7,584 nucleotides of DNA from Mailhella sp. (GCA_017522745.1 JAFWYI010000192.1:1-7584), one strand, 5' to 3'; counted from the first letter of the stretch, positions 1 to 5,980 are shown. Translations and numbers: made by a program. Notes: generated by a model from the sequence alone, not told the origin.

Positions 1-726
1 GGTGGGACCGGAGCTGCGCACTTTATCGAAGTTCTTGCCGCCATGCCCCACGATGGCCCAGGGGGCAAAGCGGAAAGCGTCGAAACGCAGGTCGCACACG
101 AGGCCGAAGAGATCCACGTCGGCGTCATCGTATTCATATTCGCCGGAGGACGTCTTCAGAGGGTCGGCTATGGCACGCAGCCAGAAGGCCGAAAGGTCGA
201 AATAGTCGGTGATGGGCGCGGAAATGACGACGCCGGTGGCGGGGTCGTCGAGGATGGGGCTGCCAGCCACGAAGCTGGGCAGGACGACGCTCTGCTGGCC
301 CATGCGGACCTGGATGGAGGTCTGCGGGATGAACCAGTCCAGATAGGCGAGACGCGTCACGAAGTTGGCCGCGCGCGTGGCCAGCGCGCCGCCGTCGGCT
401 TCAGCTTTGCTGGCTCCCTTGTACGGGCCGCCCCACACGAAGGTGCCGACCTGCGCCTGATAGAACGCCGAGAGTTGTTCACTCATGACGAATTCCATGC
501 CAAGACGCAGGCGCTGATACACGTCGAAGTGGCGTTCGTTGTAATTGTGTCCGGTGTAGTGGCGGTAATCGGAAGCATCCATGAATGAATTGCTGCCGTT
601 CAGCCCTTCAGAACCGCTGAACGCAAAATCGTACATGCCGCTGACATTGAGTTCTACGGCAGAAGCGCCGTTGGCGGCCGTAAAGGTAAGACCGGCTGCC
701 AGCATGAGGGTAAGAAGTTTCTTCAT
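1..726 (-). CDS. Outer-membrane porin, Desulfovibrio homotrimeric type (N-terminal part)
   Basis: This is probably a trimeric beta-barrel porin for passive diffusion of small solutes across the outer membrane. The 242 codons present begin with a typical Sec signal peptide: MKK, a hydrophobic stretch LLTLMLAAGLTF, then a cleavage site after ANGASA (about residue 23). The mature part starts VELNVSGMYDFAF and continues with alternating aromatic and polar strands such as FDVYQRLRLGMEFVMS, FYQAQVGTF and IQVRMGQQSVVLPSF. That pattern matches the Desulfovibrio porin family, whose members run to roughly 450 residues, so about half is visible. The frame stays open to base 1, so the gene is cut by the window edge rather than broken. 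The ATG at 724-726 has a purine-rich ribosome site (GGGAAGG, 733-739) six bases upstream. It is preceded by a long AT-rich region and appears to be transcribed on its own. The porin class is well supported; the solute is unknown. Confidence 0.85.
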   Translation of the reverse strand, partial: MKKLLTLMLAAGLTFTAANGASAVELNVSGMYDFAFSGSEGLNGSNSFMDASDYRHYTGHNYNERHFDVYQRLRLGMEFVMSEQLSAFYQAQVGTFVWGGPYKGASKAEADGGALATRAANFVTRLAYLDWFIPQTSIQVRMGQQSVVLPSFVAGSPILDDPATGVVISAPITDYFDLSAFWLRAIADPLKTSSGEYEYDDADVDLFGLVCDLRFDAFRFAPWAIVGHGGKNFDKVRSSGPT

Positions 727-817
727 ACTATACCTTCCCACTGTTTTCTTGTTTTGTTGCGGCATAGAATAACGATGCACGCAAGCAACAAGGTTTTCGT
801 TCGCCAGTAACTATGGC

Positions 818-871
818 TTGGGAAATGTATAGTTTCTTTTGTATTCAAAAAACAATATTAGATATATTATA
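818..871 (-). promoter_or_regulatory. Candidate porin promoter(s) in AT-rich DNA
   Basis: Two sigma70-like candidates can be read on the minus strand upstream of the porin. One has a perfect TATAAT at 866-871 but no good -35 hexamer, and would give a leader of about 130 bases. The other has TTGTTT (850-855), an 18-base spacer and TATACA (826-831), giving a leader of about 90 bases. The surrounding DNA from roughly 820 to 980 is far richer in A and T than the coding regions, so chance matches are likely. Which promoter, if either, is used cannot be decided from sequence. Confidence 0.35.
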
Positions 872-885
872 ACGTACAGTTTTTT

Positions 886-942
886 ACACATAGTAATACA
901 ATAATGTGTGATATGTATTATTCTATTGTATAATAATACAAT
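886..942. repeat. Cluster of TAATACA/TGTATTA heptamers in alternating orientation
   Basis: TAATACA occurs at 894-900 and 934-940, and its reverse complement TGTATTA at 914-920, so the three copies start exactly 20 bases apart. The second and third copies extend to a perfect 9-base inverted repeat (914-922 with 932-940, spacer of nine). An overlapping palindrome pairs ATTGTAT (925-931) with ATACAAT (936-942). A further inverted pair, ACACAT (886-891) and ATGTGT (904-909), overlaps the first copy. The cluster lies just upstream of the perfect TATAAT candidate of the porin gene, where an activator or repressor could bind. No known regulator consensus was recognised, and the low base complexity raises the chance of coincidence. 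Confidence 0.4.
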
Positions 943-967
943 TGTTATTTTATGATAATCTGTGTTT

Positions 968-1000
968 AAAAAACAAAAAAGCCCGCATGGTGCGGGCTTT
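968..1000 (-). terminator. Rho-independent terminator after nspC
   Basis: A perfect 10-base stem (978-987 with 991-1000) has a 3-base loop and contains GCCCGC / GCGGGC. On the minus strand it is followed by a T-rich tract (TTTTTTGTTTTTT, 980-968). It begins 20 bases beyond the nspC stop codon, so it closes the polyamine operon before the porin promoter region. The plus strand lacks a comparable T tract beyond three bases, so termination is expected mainly in the minus direction. Confidence 0.9.
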
Positions 1001-1020
1001 GATGCATGAGCTGGGCTTTT

Positions 1021-2214
1021 TTACAGGCGGCTTCTGAAATCTTCGTAGCCGAAGGTGCGCGTCACGCGGCGCTGATCGGTCTCAGAATCCCAGATGGCGA
1101 TGGAAGGCAGGCGCAGACCGTTGAACGTGGTGGTCTTCACCATGCTGTAGATGGCCATGTCGAGGAAGACCAGCTTGTCGCCGGGTTCGAGCGTTTTATC
1201 GAAGGAATACTCGCCGATAACGTCGCCCGCAAGGCAGGATTTGCCCGCCAGACGGCAGGTGAAGTCCTTTTCGCCCGCTTCACCGGAACCGATGATGTTG
1301 GGGCGGTAGGGCATTTCCATGACATCGGGCATGTGGCAGGCGGCGGAAGTATCGAGGATGGCGATGGGCATGTCGGCCTGCACCACGTCGAGTACAGTGG
1401 CAACGAGGACGCCCGCGTTGAGCGCCACAGCTTCGCCGGGTTCAAGATAGACCTGAACATCGTAGGTGTCCCGCACGTGTTCGATGCAGGAACAGAGCAG
1501 GTCGATATCGTAATCGTCCCGGGTGATGTGGTGACCGCCGCCAAAGTTTATCCACTTCATCTGGTGGAAATATTTGCCGAAGTGCTTTTCCACAGCTTCG
1601 AGCGTGCGGGCGAGGCAGTCGGAATTCTGTTCGCAGAGCGTGTGGAAGTGTAGGCCGGAGATGCCGTCCAGCGCGCTGGGATCTTCCGCGAGCGCGGCTT
1701 CGAAGGATGCGGGGCGGATGCCGAGGCGGGAGCCGGAGGAGCAGGGGTCATAGATGGCCACGGCGCCTTCGGAGTGTTCGGGATTGAGGCGCAGACCGCA
1801 CTCGATCTCGATGCCGCGTTCCTCTTCAGCCTTCTTCACCAGCGGCTTGAAGCGTTTCCATTGGGCGAAGGAGTTGAACACGATGTGGTCGGCATAGCGC
1901 AGGGTCTCGGCGAGTTCCTCCTCGCTCCATGCGGCAGCGAAGGCATGCACCTCGCCGCAGAAATCTTCCTTGGCAAGGCGGGCTTCATCGGGAGAACTGG
2001 CGCAGCAGCCGTACAGCGGGCCTCTCATGGCGCGGGAAAGCACAGGGAAGGTCATCCACTGCGAGAAGCACTTGAGCGCCAGCATGATCTTCGCTCCCGT
2101 GCGCTTCTGCACGCCATCAAGGATGTCGGCATTCCTGCGGAGCTTTGCTATGTCGGTGACGAAGCAGGGGGAAGGCCATGCTTCCGGCTTCAGCTTGTTC
2201 AGATATTCGGTCAT
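1021..2214 (-). CDS. nspC: Carboxynorspermidine/carboxyspermidine decarboxylase
   Basis: This is a cytoplasmic pyridoxal-phosphate enzyme that removes CO2 from carboxyspermidine or carboxynorspermidine to give spermidine or norspermidine, the last step of the SAM-independent polyamine route. It belongs to the alanine-racemase-fold (fold type III) decarboxylases. At 397 residues it is near the family's usual length and appears complete. The Schiff-base lysine is K48 in MLALKCF. Phosphate and cofactor contacts are expected in HFHTLCE (189-195), NFGGGHH (223-229) and EPGE (258-261). The second-subunit catalytic cysteine region is SCLAGD (326-331), with CHMPDV (293-298) before it and Y356 in the YSMVKTTTFNG stretch. 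The ATG lies one base after the slyX stop (TGA-G-ATG), and AAAGG (2222-2226) inside the slyX end serves as ribosome site, so the two are probably translationally coupled. It is last in the operon, before a strong terminator. With an adjacent dehydrogenase and SpeA, the substrate is more likely carboxyspermidine, though this is inferred. Confidence 0.95.
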   Translation of the reverse strand: MTEYLNKLKPEAWPSPCFVTDIAKLRRNADILDGVQKRTGAKIMLALKCFSQWMTFPVLSRAMRGPLYGCCASSPDEARLAKEDFCGEVHAFAAAWSEEELAETLRYADHIVFNSFAQWKRFKPLVKKAEEERGIEIECGLRLNPEHSEGAVAIYDPCSSGSRLGIRPASFEAALAEDPSALDGISGLHFHTLCEQNSDCLARTLEAVEKHFGKYFHQMKWINFGGGHHITRDDYDIDLLCSCIEHVRDTYDVQVYLEPGEAVALNAGVLVATVLDVVQADMPIAILDTSAACHMPDVMEMPYRPNIIGSGEAGEKDFTCRLAGKSCLAGDVIGEYSFDKTLEPGDKLVFLDMAIYSMVKTTTFNGLRLPSIAIWDSETDQRRVTRTFGYEDFRSRL

Positions 2215-2215
2215 C

Positions 2216-2440
2216 TCAATACCTTTCCGGCATATAATGAGGTGGAGCCGTATTGGCAGGGGCGTCCTGAGGGGCGGACTGCATCAGGGTCTCCACATTC
2301 TGTTCCAGTTCTGCGATGCGTTTTTCCAGAAGGTCTATCTGCGCCTGCTGAAAGGTGAGCGCTTCATTGAGCTGGGAGAGGAGTTTTTCCTGAAAGTAGT
2401 TCTGCTCTTCGAGTCGTGCGATGCGTTCTTCGGGAGTCAT
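2216..2440 (-). CDS. slyX: SlyX family small coiled-coil protein
   Basis: This 74-residue protein has no established biochemical function; SlyX proteins are small, soluble and coiled-coil. Residues 1 to about 53 form one heptad-rich helix (EERIARLEEQNYFQEKLLSQ, then QLNEAL...QIDLLEKRIAELEQNVETL). A proline/alanine-rich tail follows and carries the family's PPHY near the C terminus, here followed by MPERY. Two adjacent ATG codons are possible. GGAGG (2445-2449) is four bases from the ATG at 2438-2440 but only one base from the ATG at 2441-2443, so the second was chosen; the alternative adds one methionine. It sits between the two genes specific to carboxyspermidine synthesis, 67 bases after the dehydrogenase stop and one base before nspC. 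Position and spacing point to co-expression, not proven joint function. Confidence 0.87.
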   Translation of the reverse strand: MTPEERIARLEEQNYFQEKLLSQLNEALTFQQAQIDLLEKRIAELEQNVETLMQSAPQDAPANTAPPHYMPERY

Positions 2441-2461
2441 CATGCCTCCGATGCAAACGAA

Positions 2462-2493
2462 GAGAGCGGGCAGGGCGTTCCCTGTCCGCTCTC
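2462..2493 (-). promoter_or_regulatory. Intercistronic hairpin between the dehydrogenase and slyX
   Basis: A 14-base stem (2462-2475 with 2480-2493) with one non-Watson-Crick position and a CGTT/AACG loop lies 14 bases after the dehydrogenase stop and about 20 bases before the slyX ribosome site. No T run follows on the minus strand, so it is not a canonical terminator. It could attenuate read-through, protect the upstream mRNA from 3' exonucleases, or mark a processing site, giving slyX-nspC a different level from speA and the dehydrogenase. Confidence 0.55.
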
Positions 2494-2507
2494 CTGCATA
2501 CGCGTTC

Positions 2508-3704
2508 TTACAGAGCGGGTTCGATCACGGTCCAGGGAAGGCCATACTTGGCGAGTTCTTCAAGGAAGGGATCGGGATCCATCTGTTCCATGTTCCACAC
2601 GCCGGGCTTGTTCCACTTGCCGGAGACCATCATCATGGCGCCGACCATGGCGGGAACGCCGGTGGTGTAGGAGATGGCCTGCGAACCCAGTTCGCGGTAG
2701 CATTCCTGATGGTCGCAGATATTGTAGATGTAGTAGGTCTTTTCTTCGCCGTTCTTCTTGCCGCGCATCAGGCAGCCGATGCAGGTCTTGCCCACGGTGC
2801 GGGGACCGAGAGAAGCGGGGTCGGGCAGGAGTTTGGCAAGGAACTGGAGAGGCACGATGTCCTGTCCCTGGAACTTGATGGGTTCGATGCCGATGAGATC
2901 CACGTTCTTGAACACCTGCAGGTGGTTCAGGTAGGCGTCGCCGAAGGTCATCCAGAAGCGGGCGCGGCGGATACCGTTGAGGTTCTTGACCAGAGACTCC
3001 AGCTCTTCATGATACATGAGGTAGCAGTTCTTCTTGCCGATGCCTTCGGGGAAGTCGAAGTTCATCTTCCAGGCGAGGGGATCGGTCTCCACCCATTCGC
3101 CGCGTTCCCAGTAGCGGCCCTTGGCGGAAACTTCGCGCAGGTTGATCTCGGGGTTGAAGTTGGTGGCGAAGGGCAGACCGTGATCGCCGGCATTGGCGTC
3201 GATGATGTCCAGCACGTTGATCTCATCGAGCAGATGCTTCTGGGCGTAGGCGCAGAACACGTTGGTGACGCCGGGGTCGAAACCGGAGCCGAGGAGAGCG
3301 CAGAGGCCGGCCTTTTCGAACTTTTCCTGATAGGCCCACTGCCACTTGTATTCGAAGTGAGCGTCGTTCGGCGGTTCGTAGTTGGCGGTGTCCAGATAGT
3401 TCACGCCGGCTTCAAGGCAGGCGTCCATGATGTGCAGATCCTGATAGGGCAGGGCGATGTTCATCACGAGGTCGGGCTGCACGCGTTTGATGAGGGCCAC
3501 GAGTTCCGGCACGTTGTCGGCGTCGACCTGAGCGGTCTCGATGTCACGGCCGTAGCGTTCCTTCACGCTGGCAGCAATGGCGTCGCATTTGGCCTTGGTA
3601 CGGCTGGCGAGGACGATTTCAGAAAAAACATGAGCGGCCTGAGCGCATTTATGCGTGACTACGGAACTCACGCCGCCTGCGCCGATGATCAGCACTTTTG
3701 CCAT
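2508..3704 (-). CDS. Carboxy(nor)spermidine dehydrogenase (saccharopine dehydrogenase-like)
   Basis: This is a cytoplasmic NAD(P)H-dependent enzyme that reductively condenses putrescine (or diaminopropane) with aspartate beta-semialdehyde to make carboxyspermidine (or carboxynorspermidine), the substrate of the neighbouring decarboxylase. It has 398 residues, normal for the family. The N-terminal Rossmann fold starts at once with VLIIGAGGVSS (residues 4-14), followed by the nucleotide-discriminating VLASRTKAK (31-39). Further family-like segments are NYLDTANYE (102-110), LLGSGFDPGVTNVF (137-150) and SYTTGVPAMVGAMMM (345-359). The ATG has a strong AAGGAG (3712-3717) seven bases upstream. It follows speA after a 160-base gap with a weak hairpin, and precedes slyX and nspC. 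Members of this family are often annotated saccharopine dehydrogenase or Lys1. A lysine-pathway role cannot be excluded from the fold alone, but the adjacent nspC and speA make polyamine synthesis much the better reading. Confidence 0.9.
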   Translation of the reverse strand: MAKVLIIGAGGVSSVVTHKCAQAAHVFSEIVLASRTKAKCDAIAASVKERYGRDIETAQVDADNVPELVALIKRVQPDLVMNIALPYQDLHIMDACLEAGVNYLDTANYEPPNDAHFEYKWQWAYQEKFEKAGLCALLGSGFDPGVTNVFCAYAQKHLLDEINVLDIIDANAGDHGLPFATNFNPEINLREVSAKGRYWERGEWVETDPLAWKMNFDFPEGIGKKNCYLMYHEELESLVKNLNGIRRARFWMTFGDAYLNHLQVFKNVDLIGIEPIKFQGQDIVPLQFLAKLLPDPASLGPRTVGKTCIGCLMRGKKNGEEKTYYIYNICDHQECYRELGSQAISYTTGVPAMVGAMMMVSGKWNKPGVWNMEQMDPDPFLEELAKYGLPWTVIEPAL

Positions 3705-3721
3705 ATCTTTGCTCCTTGAAG

Positions 3722-3735
3722 CCTGAAGTTTCAGG
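3722..3735. repeat. Short palindrome in the dehydrogenase leader
   Basis: CCTGAA (3722-3727) and TTCAGG (3730-3735) form a perfect inverted repeat with a 2-base spacer, ending four bases from the ribosome site of the dehydrogenase gene. It could be a small operator or be without meaning; no regulator was recognised. The rest of the 160-base gap shows no convincing promoter. Confidence 0.25.
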
Positions 3736-3822
3736 GGGAAGACAGTGGTGGTCGGTCAAAGGACAGAAGAAAACTCGTGTCCACCTTAAAGGAAAAGTCT
3801 CGAAGAGGAAAGGGGGGAGGGA

Positions 3823-3849
3823 AAGGCGGGGTTTCGGTCTGCCCGCCTT
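3823..3849 (-). terminator. Weak hairpin after speA, possible partial terminator
   Basis: AAGGCGGG (3823-3830) pairs perfectly with CCCGCCTT (3842-3849) around an 11-base loop, and imperfect purine/pyrimidine arms lengthen the stem on both sides. It starts 15 bases after the speA stop. On the minus strand it is followed by a mixed C/T tract rather than a clean T run, so termination is probably incomplete or absent and the downstream genes may be read through. Confidence 0.4.
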
Positions 3850-3864
3850 CCTTCCTCCAGCCTG

Positions 3865-5784
3865 CTACCTTTCGAAATAGGTGTAGCCACGCAGACCGTC
3901 TTCGAAGGCCTGCATGAGGTTGTAACGCTGTGCCGGGGAGATGCGGCCTTCGCGCACGGCGCGTTCCGCGGATTTGCGGATGCCGATGAGGACGCGGCGC
4001 GGGTCGTATTCCACGTAGGCGAGGATGTCGGACACGGAGTCGCCGTCGATCTCGCGCACGAAGTCGTAGGTGCCGTCTTCCTGGATGCGCACGGACACCA
4101 CGTTGGTGTCGCCCAGCAGGTTATGCAGGTCGCCCAGCGTTTCCTGATACGCGCCCACGAGGAAGGTGCCGAGGTAGTATTCCTCGTTTTCCTTGAGGGG
4201 GTGCAGTTCGAGGGTGGTCTTGAGGCCCTGCGGGTCGATGAAGTGCGAGATGCGGCCGTCGGAGTCGCAGGTCAGGTCGGACAGGATGCCCTGACGGGAC
4301 GGGAACTCGTTCAGGCGATGGATGGGCATGACGGGGAAGAGCTGGTCGATGGCCCAGCTGTCCGGCAGGGACTGGAACACGCTGAAGTTGCAGTAATAGA
4401 TATCCGCCAGCATGGAGTCGATCTCGTTCAGCTCCTTGGGGATGTACTTCACGCGGTGCTTTTCTTCGGCCAGAGTACGCATGATGGCCCAGAAGAAGCG
4501 TTCAGCCAGCGTGCGCTGACGCAGGGTGACGCGGCCCGTGATGAAGAGCTGGCGCATTTCATCGTAGTAATAGATGGCGTCGTTGTAGGCTTCCTGCAGG
4601 TTGCGCGGGTTGATGTTCTGCAGCGCTTCCTTGAGGTTACGCACAGGTTCGGGGGCGTCTTCCGGCAGTTCTTCGGGCAGGCTGCCCACTTCGATGAGGC
4701 TCACATCCAGCACGTTGAACAGCAGGATGGAGTAGTAGGCTACCGTGGCGCGACCCGATTCGGTGACGATGTGCGGGTGTTCGATGCCCTGCGCGTCGAG
4801 GATGGTCATCACGGCTTCCACCACGTCGGTGCAGTATTCGTGCATGGTGTAGTTGCGCGAACTGACGTAGTTGGTGTGCGAGCCGTCATAGTCCACGGCA
4901 AGGCCGCCGCCGAGGTCGAGGTAGCCCATGGCCGCGCCTTCCTGCACGAGGCTGGCGTAGATGCGAGTGGCTTCCATGACGGCAGCGCGGATATCGCGGA
5001 TGTTCGGGACCTGAGAGCCGAGGTGATAGTGCATCAGCTTCAGGGTGTCGAGCATGTCCTGTTCTTTGAGGGCGTCCACCACGTCCACGATCTGGGCGGA
5101 GGTGAGACCGAAAGCGGAGCGTTCACCGCCGGACTCGGCCCAGTGACCGCTGGCCTTGGTGGTGAGCTTCACGCGGACGCCGATCTGCGGACGGATGCCC
5201 ATGCGCTTGGATTCGTTCAGGATGATGTCCAGTTCTCCGGGCATTTCAAGAACGAAGATGACGTTGAAGCCCATGCTCAGGGCGTGCAGGCCAAGGTCGA
5301 TGAACTCTTCGTCCTTGTAGCCGTTGCAGATGAGGCAGGCTTCGCGGCTCTTGAGCTGGCTGATGGCGGCGATGAGTTCGGCCTTGGAGCCGACTTCGAG
5401 GCCGTGATGATAGGCCGCGCCGTACTGAGCGATCTTGGAGACGACCTGCTGCTGCTGATTGACCTTGATGGGGAACACGCCGCGGTACTCGCCCTTGTAG
5501 CCGAGTTCGCTGATGGCGGAACGGAACGTCTGATGCAGGAGAGATATCTGGGAATCGAGGATGTTCTCGATGCGGAGAAGGACGGGCAGGTCGTAGCCAC
5601 GCGCCTTGAGTTCGTTGATGATCTCAAGAACGCTGACTTCGGGGCCGCCATCGCGTCCGAAGGGGCGGATGATGACTTCGCCCTTGGGGGAAATATCGAA
5701 ATAACCGGTGCTCCAGTTACGGATGCCGTAAAGATCGACGGAATCCTCTACGGTCCACTGCTGCATAGATTTCTTTCTGGCCAA
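3865..5784 (-). CDS. speA: Biosynthetic arginine decarboxylase
   Basis: This is a pyridoxal-phosphate enzyme that converts arginine to agmatine and CO2, the entry step to putrescine and spermidine when ornithine decarboxylase is not used. The 639 residues match the length and order of the E. coli-type SpeA. The Schiff-base lysine is K107 in VFPIKVNQ, followed by HHGLEVGSKAEL (126-137) and CNGYKDEEFI. HYHLGSQVPNIRDI spans 252-265, the glycine loop LDLGGGLAVDYDG 289-301, and the phosphate-binding VTESGR 340-345. The second-subunit catalytic cysteine is C506 in LTCDSDG, and the typical C terminus is FEDGLRGYTYFE. The start is TTG at 5782-5784, supported by AAGGAG (5794-5799) nine bases upstream; the ATG six codons later has only a weak purine stretch. 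The TTG follows directly on the stop codon of a 39-residue ORF that contains this ribosome site, so speA translation is probably coupled to it. The gene leads the carboxyspermidine cluster; no agmatine-converting gene is in the window. Confidence 0.96.
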   Translation of the reverse strand: MARKKSMQQWTVEDSVDLYGIRNWSTGYFDISPKGEVIIRPFGRDGGPEVSVLEIINELKARGYDLPVLLRIENILDSQISLLHQTFRSAISELGYKGEYRGVFPIKVNQQQQVVSKIAQYGAAYHHGLEVGSKAELIAAISQLKSREACLICNGYKDEEFIDLGLHALSMGFNVIFVLEMPGELDIILNESKRMGIRPQIGVRVKLTTKASGHWAESGGERSAFGLTSAQIVDVVDALKEQDMLDTLKLMHYHLGSQVPNIRDIRAAVMEATRIYASLVQEGAAMGYLDLGGGLAVDYDGSHTNYVSSRNYTMHEYCTDVVEAVMTILDAQGIEHPHIVTESGRATVAYYSILLFNVLDVSLIEVGSLPEELPEDAPEPVRNLKEALQNINPRNLQEAYNDAIYYYDEMRQLFITGRVTLRQRTLAERFFWAIMRTLAEEKHRVKYIPKELNEIDSMLADIYYCNFSVFQSLPDSWAIDQLFPVMPIHRLNEFPSRQGILSDLTCDSDGRISHFIDPQGLKTTLELHPLKENEEYYLGTFLVGAYQETLGDLHNLLGDTNVVSVRIQEDGTYDFVREIDGDSVSDILAYVEYDPRRVLIGIRKSAERAVREGRISPAQRYNLMQAFEDGLRGYTYFER

Positions 5785-5904
5785 CTATCCTGACTCCTTG
5801 AATGTGGAAATAAGGCGGTAAACGCCGCCGCGGCAGATGCCAAGGGCCGCTTCATGCTCTTCCGCTTTATGCAGAGGCATGGTAAAAGACAGGTACTTTT
5901 TCAT
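5785..5904 (-). CDS. Small 39-residue ORF abutting speA, possible leader peptide
   Basis: I do not recognise this protein. The frame runs from ATG (5902-5904) to TAG (5785-5787) and encodes 39 residues starting MKKYLSFTMPLHKAEEHEAA and ending RLISTFKESG. An in-frame TGA lies eight codons upstream, so this is its full extent. AAGGGG (5912-5917) sits seven bases before the ATG. Its stop is immediately followed by the TTG start of speA, and its codons for FKES contain the speA ribosome site, an arrangement typical of translational coupling. The segment LGICRGGVYRLI faintly resembles the recognition helix of helix-turn-helix proteins, but the peptide is too short for a full domain. It has only two arginine codons (25 and 30), so it is not an obvious arginine-rich attenuator peptide. 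It may be a regulatory uORF, a small functional protein, or a chance frame. Its fit between two ribosome sites favours real translation. Confidence 0.55.
   Translation of the reverse strand: MKKYLSFTMPLHKAEEHEAALGICRGGVYRLISTFKESG
5794..5799 (-). promoter_or_regulatory. Ribosome-binding site supporting the speA TTG start
   Basis: AAGGAG, read on the minus strand, lies nine bases before the TTG at 5782-5784 and inside the last codons of the upstream small ORF. It decides the unusual TTG start over the downstream ATG. Ribosomes finishing the small ORF would mask and then expose it, which is the basis for proposing coupling. Confidence 0.65.
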
Positions 5905-5909
5905 TAGAT

Positions 5910-5954
5910 AGCCCCTTCTGCAATGTCAAGGACATTCCTCTTCCGAGAGGGGCT
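5910..5954 (-). promoter_or_regulatory. Structured leader with competing hairpins upstream of the small ORF and speA
   Basis: On minus-strand RNA, AGCCCCT (5954-5948) can pair with AGGGGCT (5916-5910). The latter holds the Shine-Dalgarno bases of the small ORF (AAGGGG, 5917-5912), so pairing would hide them. The first arm overlaps a second possible hairpin, CCTCT-CGGA-AGAGG (5950-5937), which would free the ribosome site. Between them lies a perfect 6-base stem, AATGTC/GACATT (5936-5922), with a 3-base loop. Mutually exclusive pairings around a ribosome site resemble a translational switch. No known riboswitch class was recognised, and the transcription start is unknown. Confidence 0.4.
5922..5936. 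promoter_or_regulatory. Perfect 15-base palindrome between speA leader and dinB, possible operator
   Basis: AATGTC (5922-5927), a 3-base spacer and GACATT (5931-5936) form a perfect inverted repeat in the 76-base gap between the divergent small ORF and dinB. As DNA it could be an operator for either gene, including an SOS-type repressor site for dinB. It does not match the enterobacterial or Gram-positive LexA consensus, and LexA sites in this group vary. As RNA it forms the inner hairpin of the leader structure. No clear -35/-10 pair was found for either direction. Confidence 0.35.
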
Positions 5955-5968
5955 TTATCGCACAAAAC

Positions 5969-5974
5969 AAGAGG
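5969..5974 (+). promoter_or_regulatory. Ribosome-binding site supporting the dinB TTG start
   Basis: AAGAGG ends six bases before the TTG at 5981-5983. The next candidate starts, ATG at 6002 and 6008, lack any comparable purine tract. The choice also keeps the RWIM residues just before the catalytic MDMDAFF, as is usual in relatives. Confidence 0.6.
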
Positions 5975-5980
5975 TCGGCC

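Noticed and set aside
43..588. A plus-strand open frame of 181 codons at the left edge
   Set aside because: The minus strand encodes a porin with signal peptide and ribosome site that stays open to base 1. The plus-strand translation has no family features.
886..942. Short CRISPR-like or mobile-element repeats
   Set aside because: The heptamers are too short, alternate in orientation, and lack unique spacers of CRISPR length, target duplications or a transposase.
1006..2358. Two plus-strand open frames (1006-1653 and 1774-2358) opposite nspC
   Set aside because: They are shadows of the nspC codons; the nspC catalytic motifs are intact across the whole stretch.
2421..3719. A 432-codon plus-strand open frame opposite the dehydrogenase
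   Set aside because: Same pattern: repetitive low-information translation, no ribosome site, and the minus strand encodes a clear Rossmann enzyme.
5766..5784. Alternative speA start at the ATG at 5764-5766
   Set aside because: Only a weak purine stretch precedes it, whereas TTG at 5784 has AAGGAG nine bases upstream and abuts the small-ORF stop. It remains possible.
4123..5793. A 556-codon plus-strand open frame opposite speA
   Set aside because: It mirrors the whole speA gene. The antisense translation is rich in H, G, D, E and V with no recognisable domain. speA is unambiguous from its motifs, and such long antisense frames are common opposite GC-rich genes with biased codons.
5785..5904. 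Arginine attenuation peptide
   Set aside because: The 39 residues contain only two separated arginine codons and no terminator/antiterminator pair with a T run before speA, so a classical attenuator is not supported.
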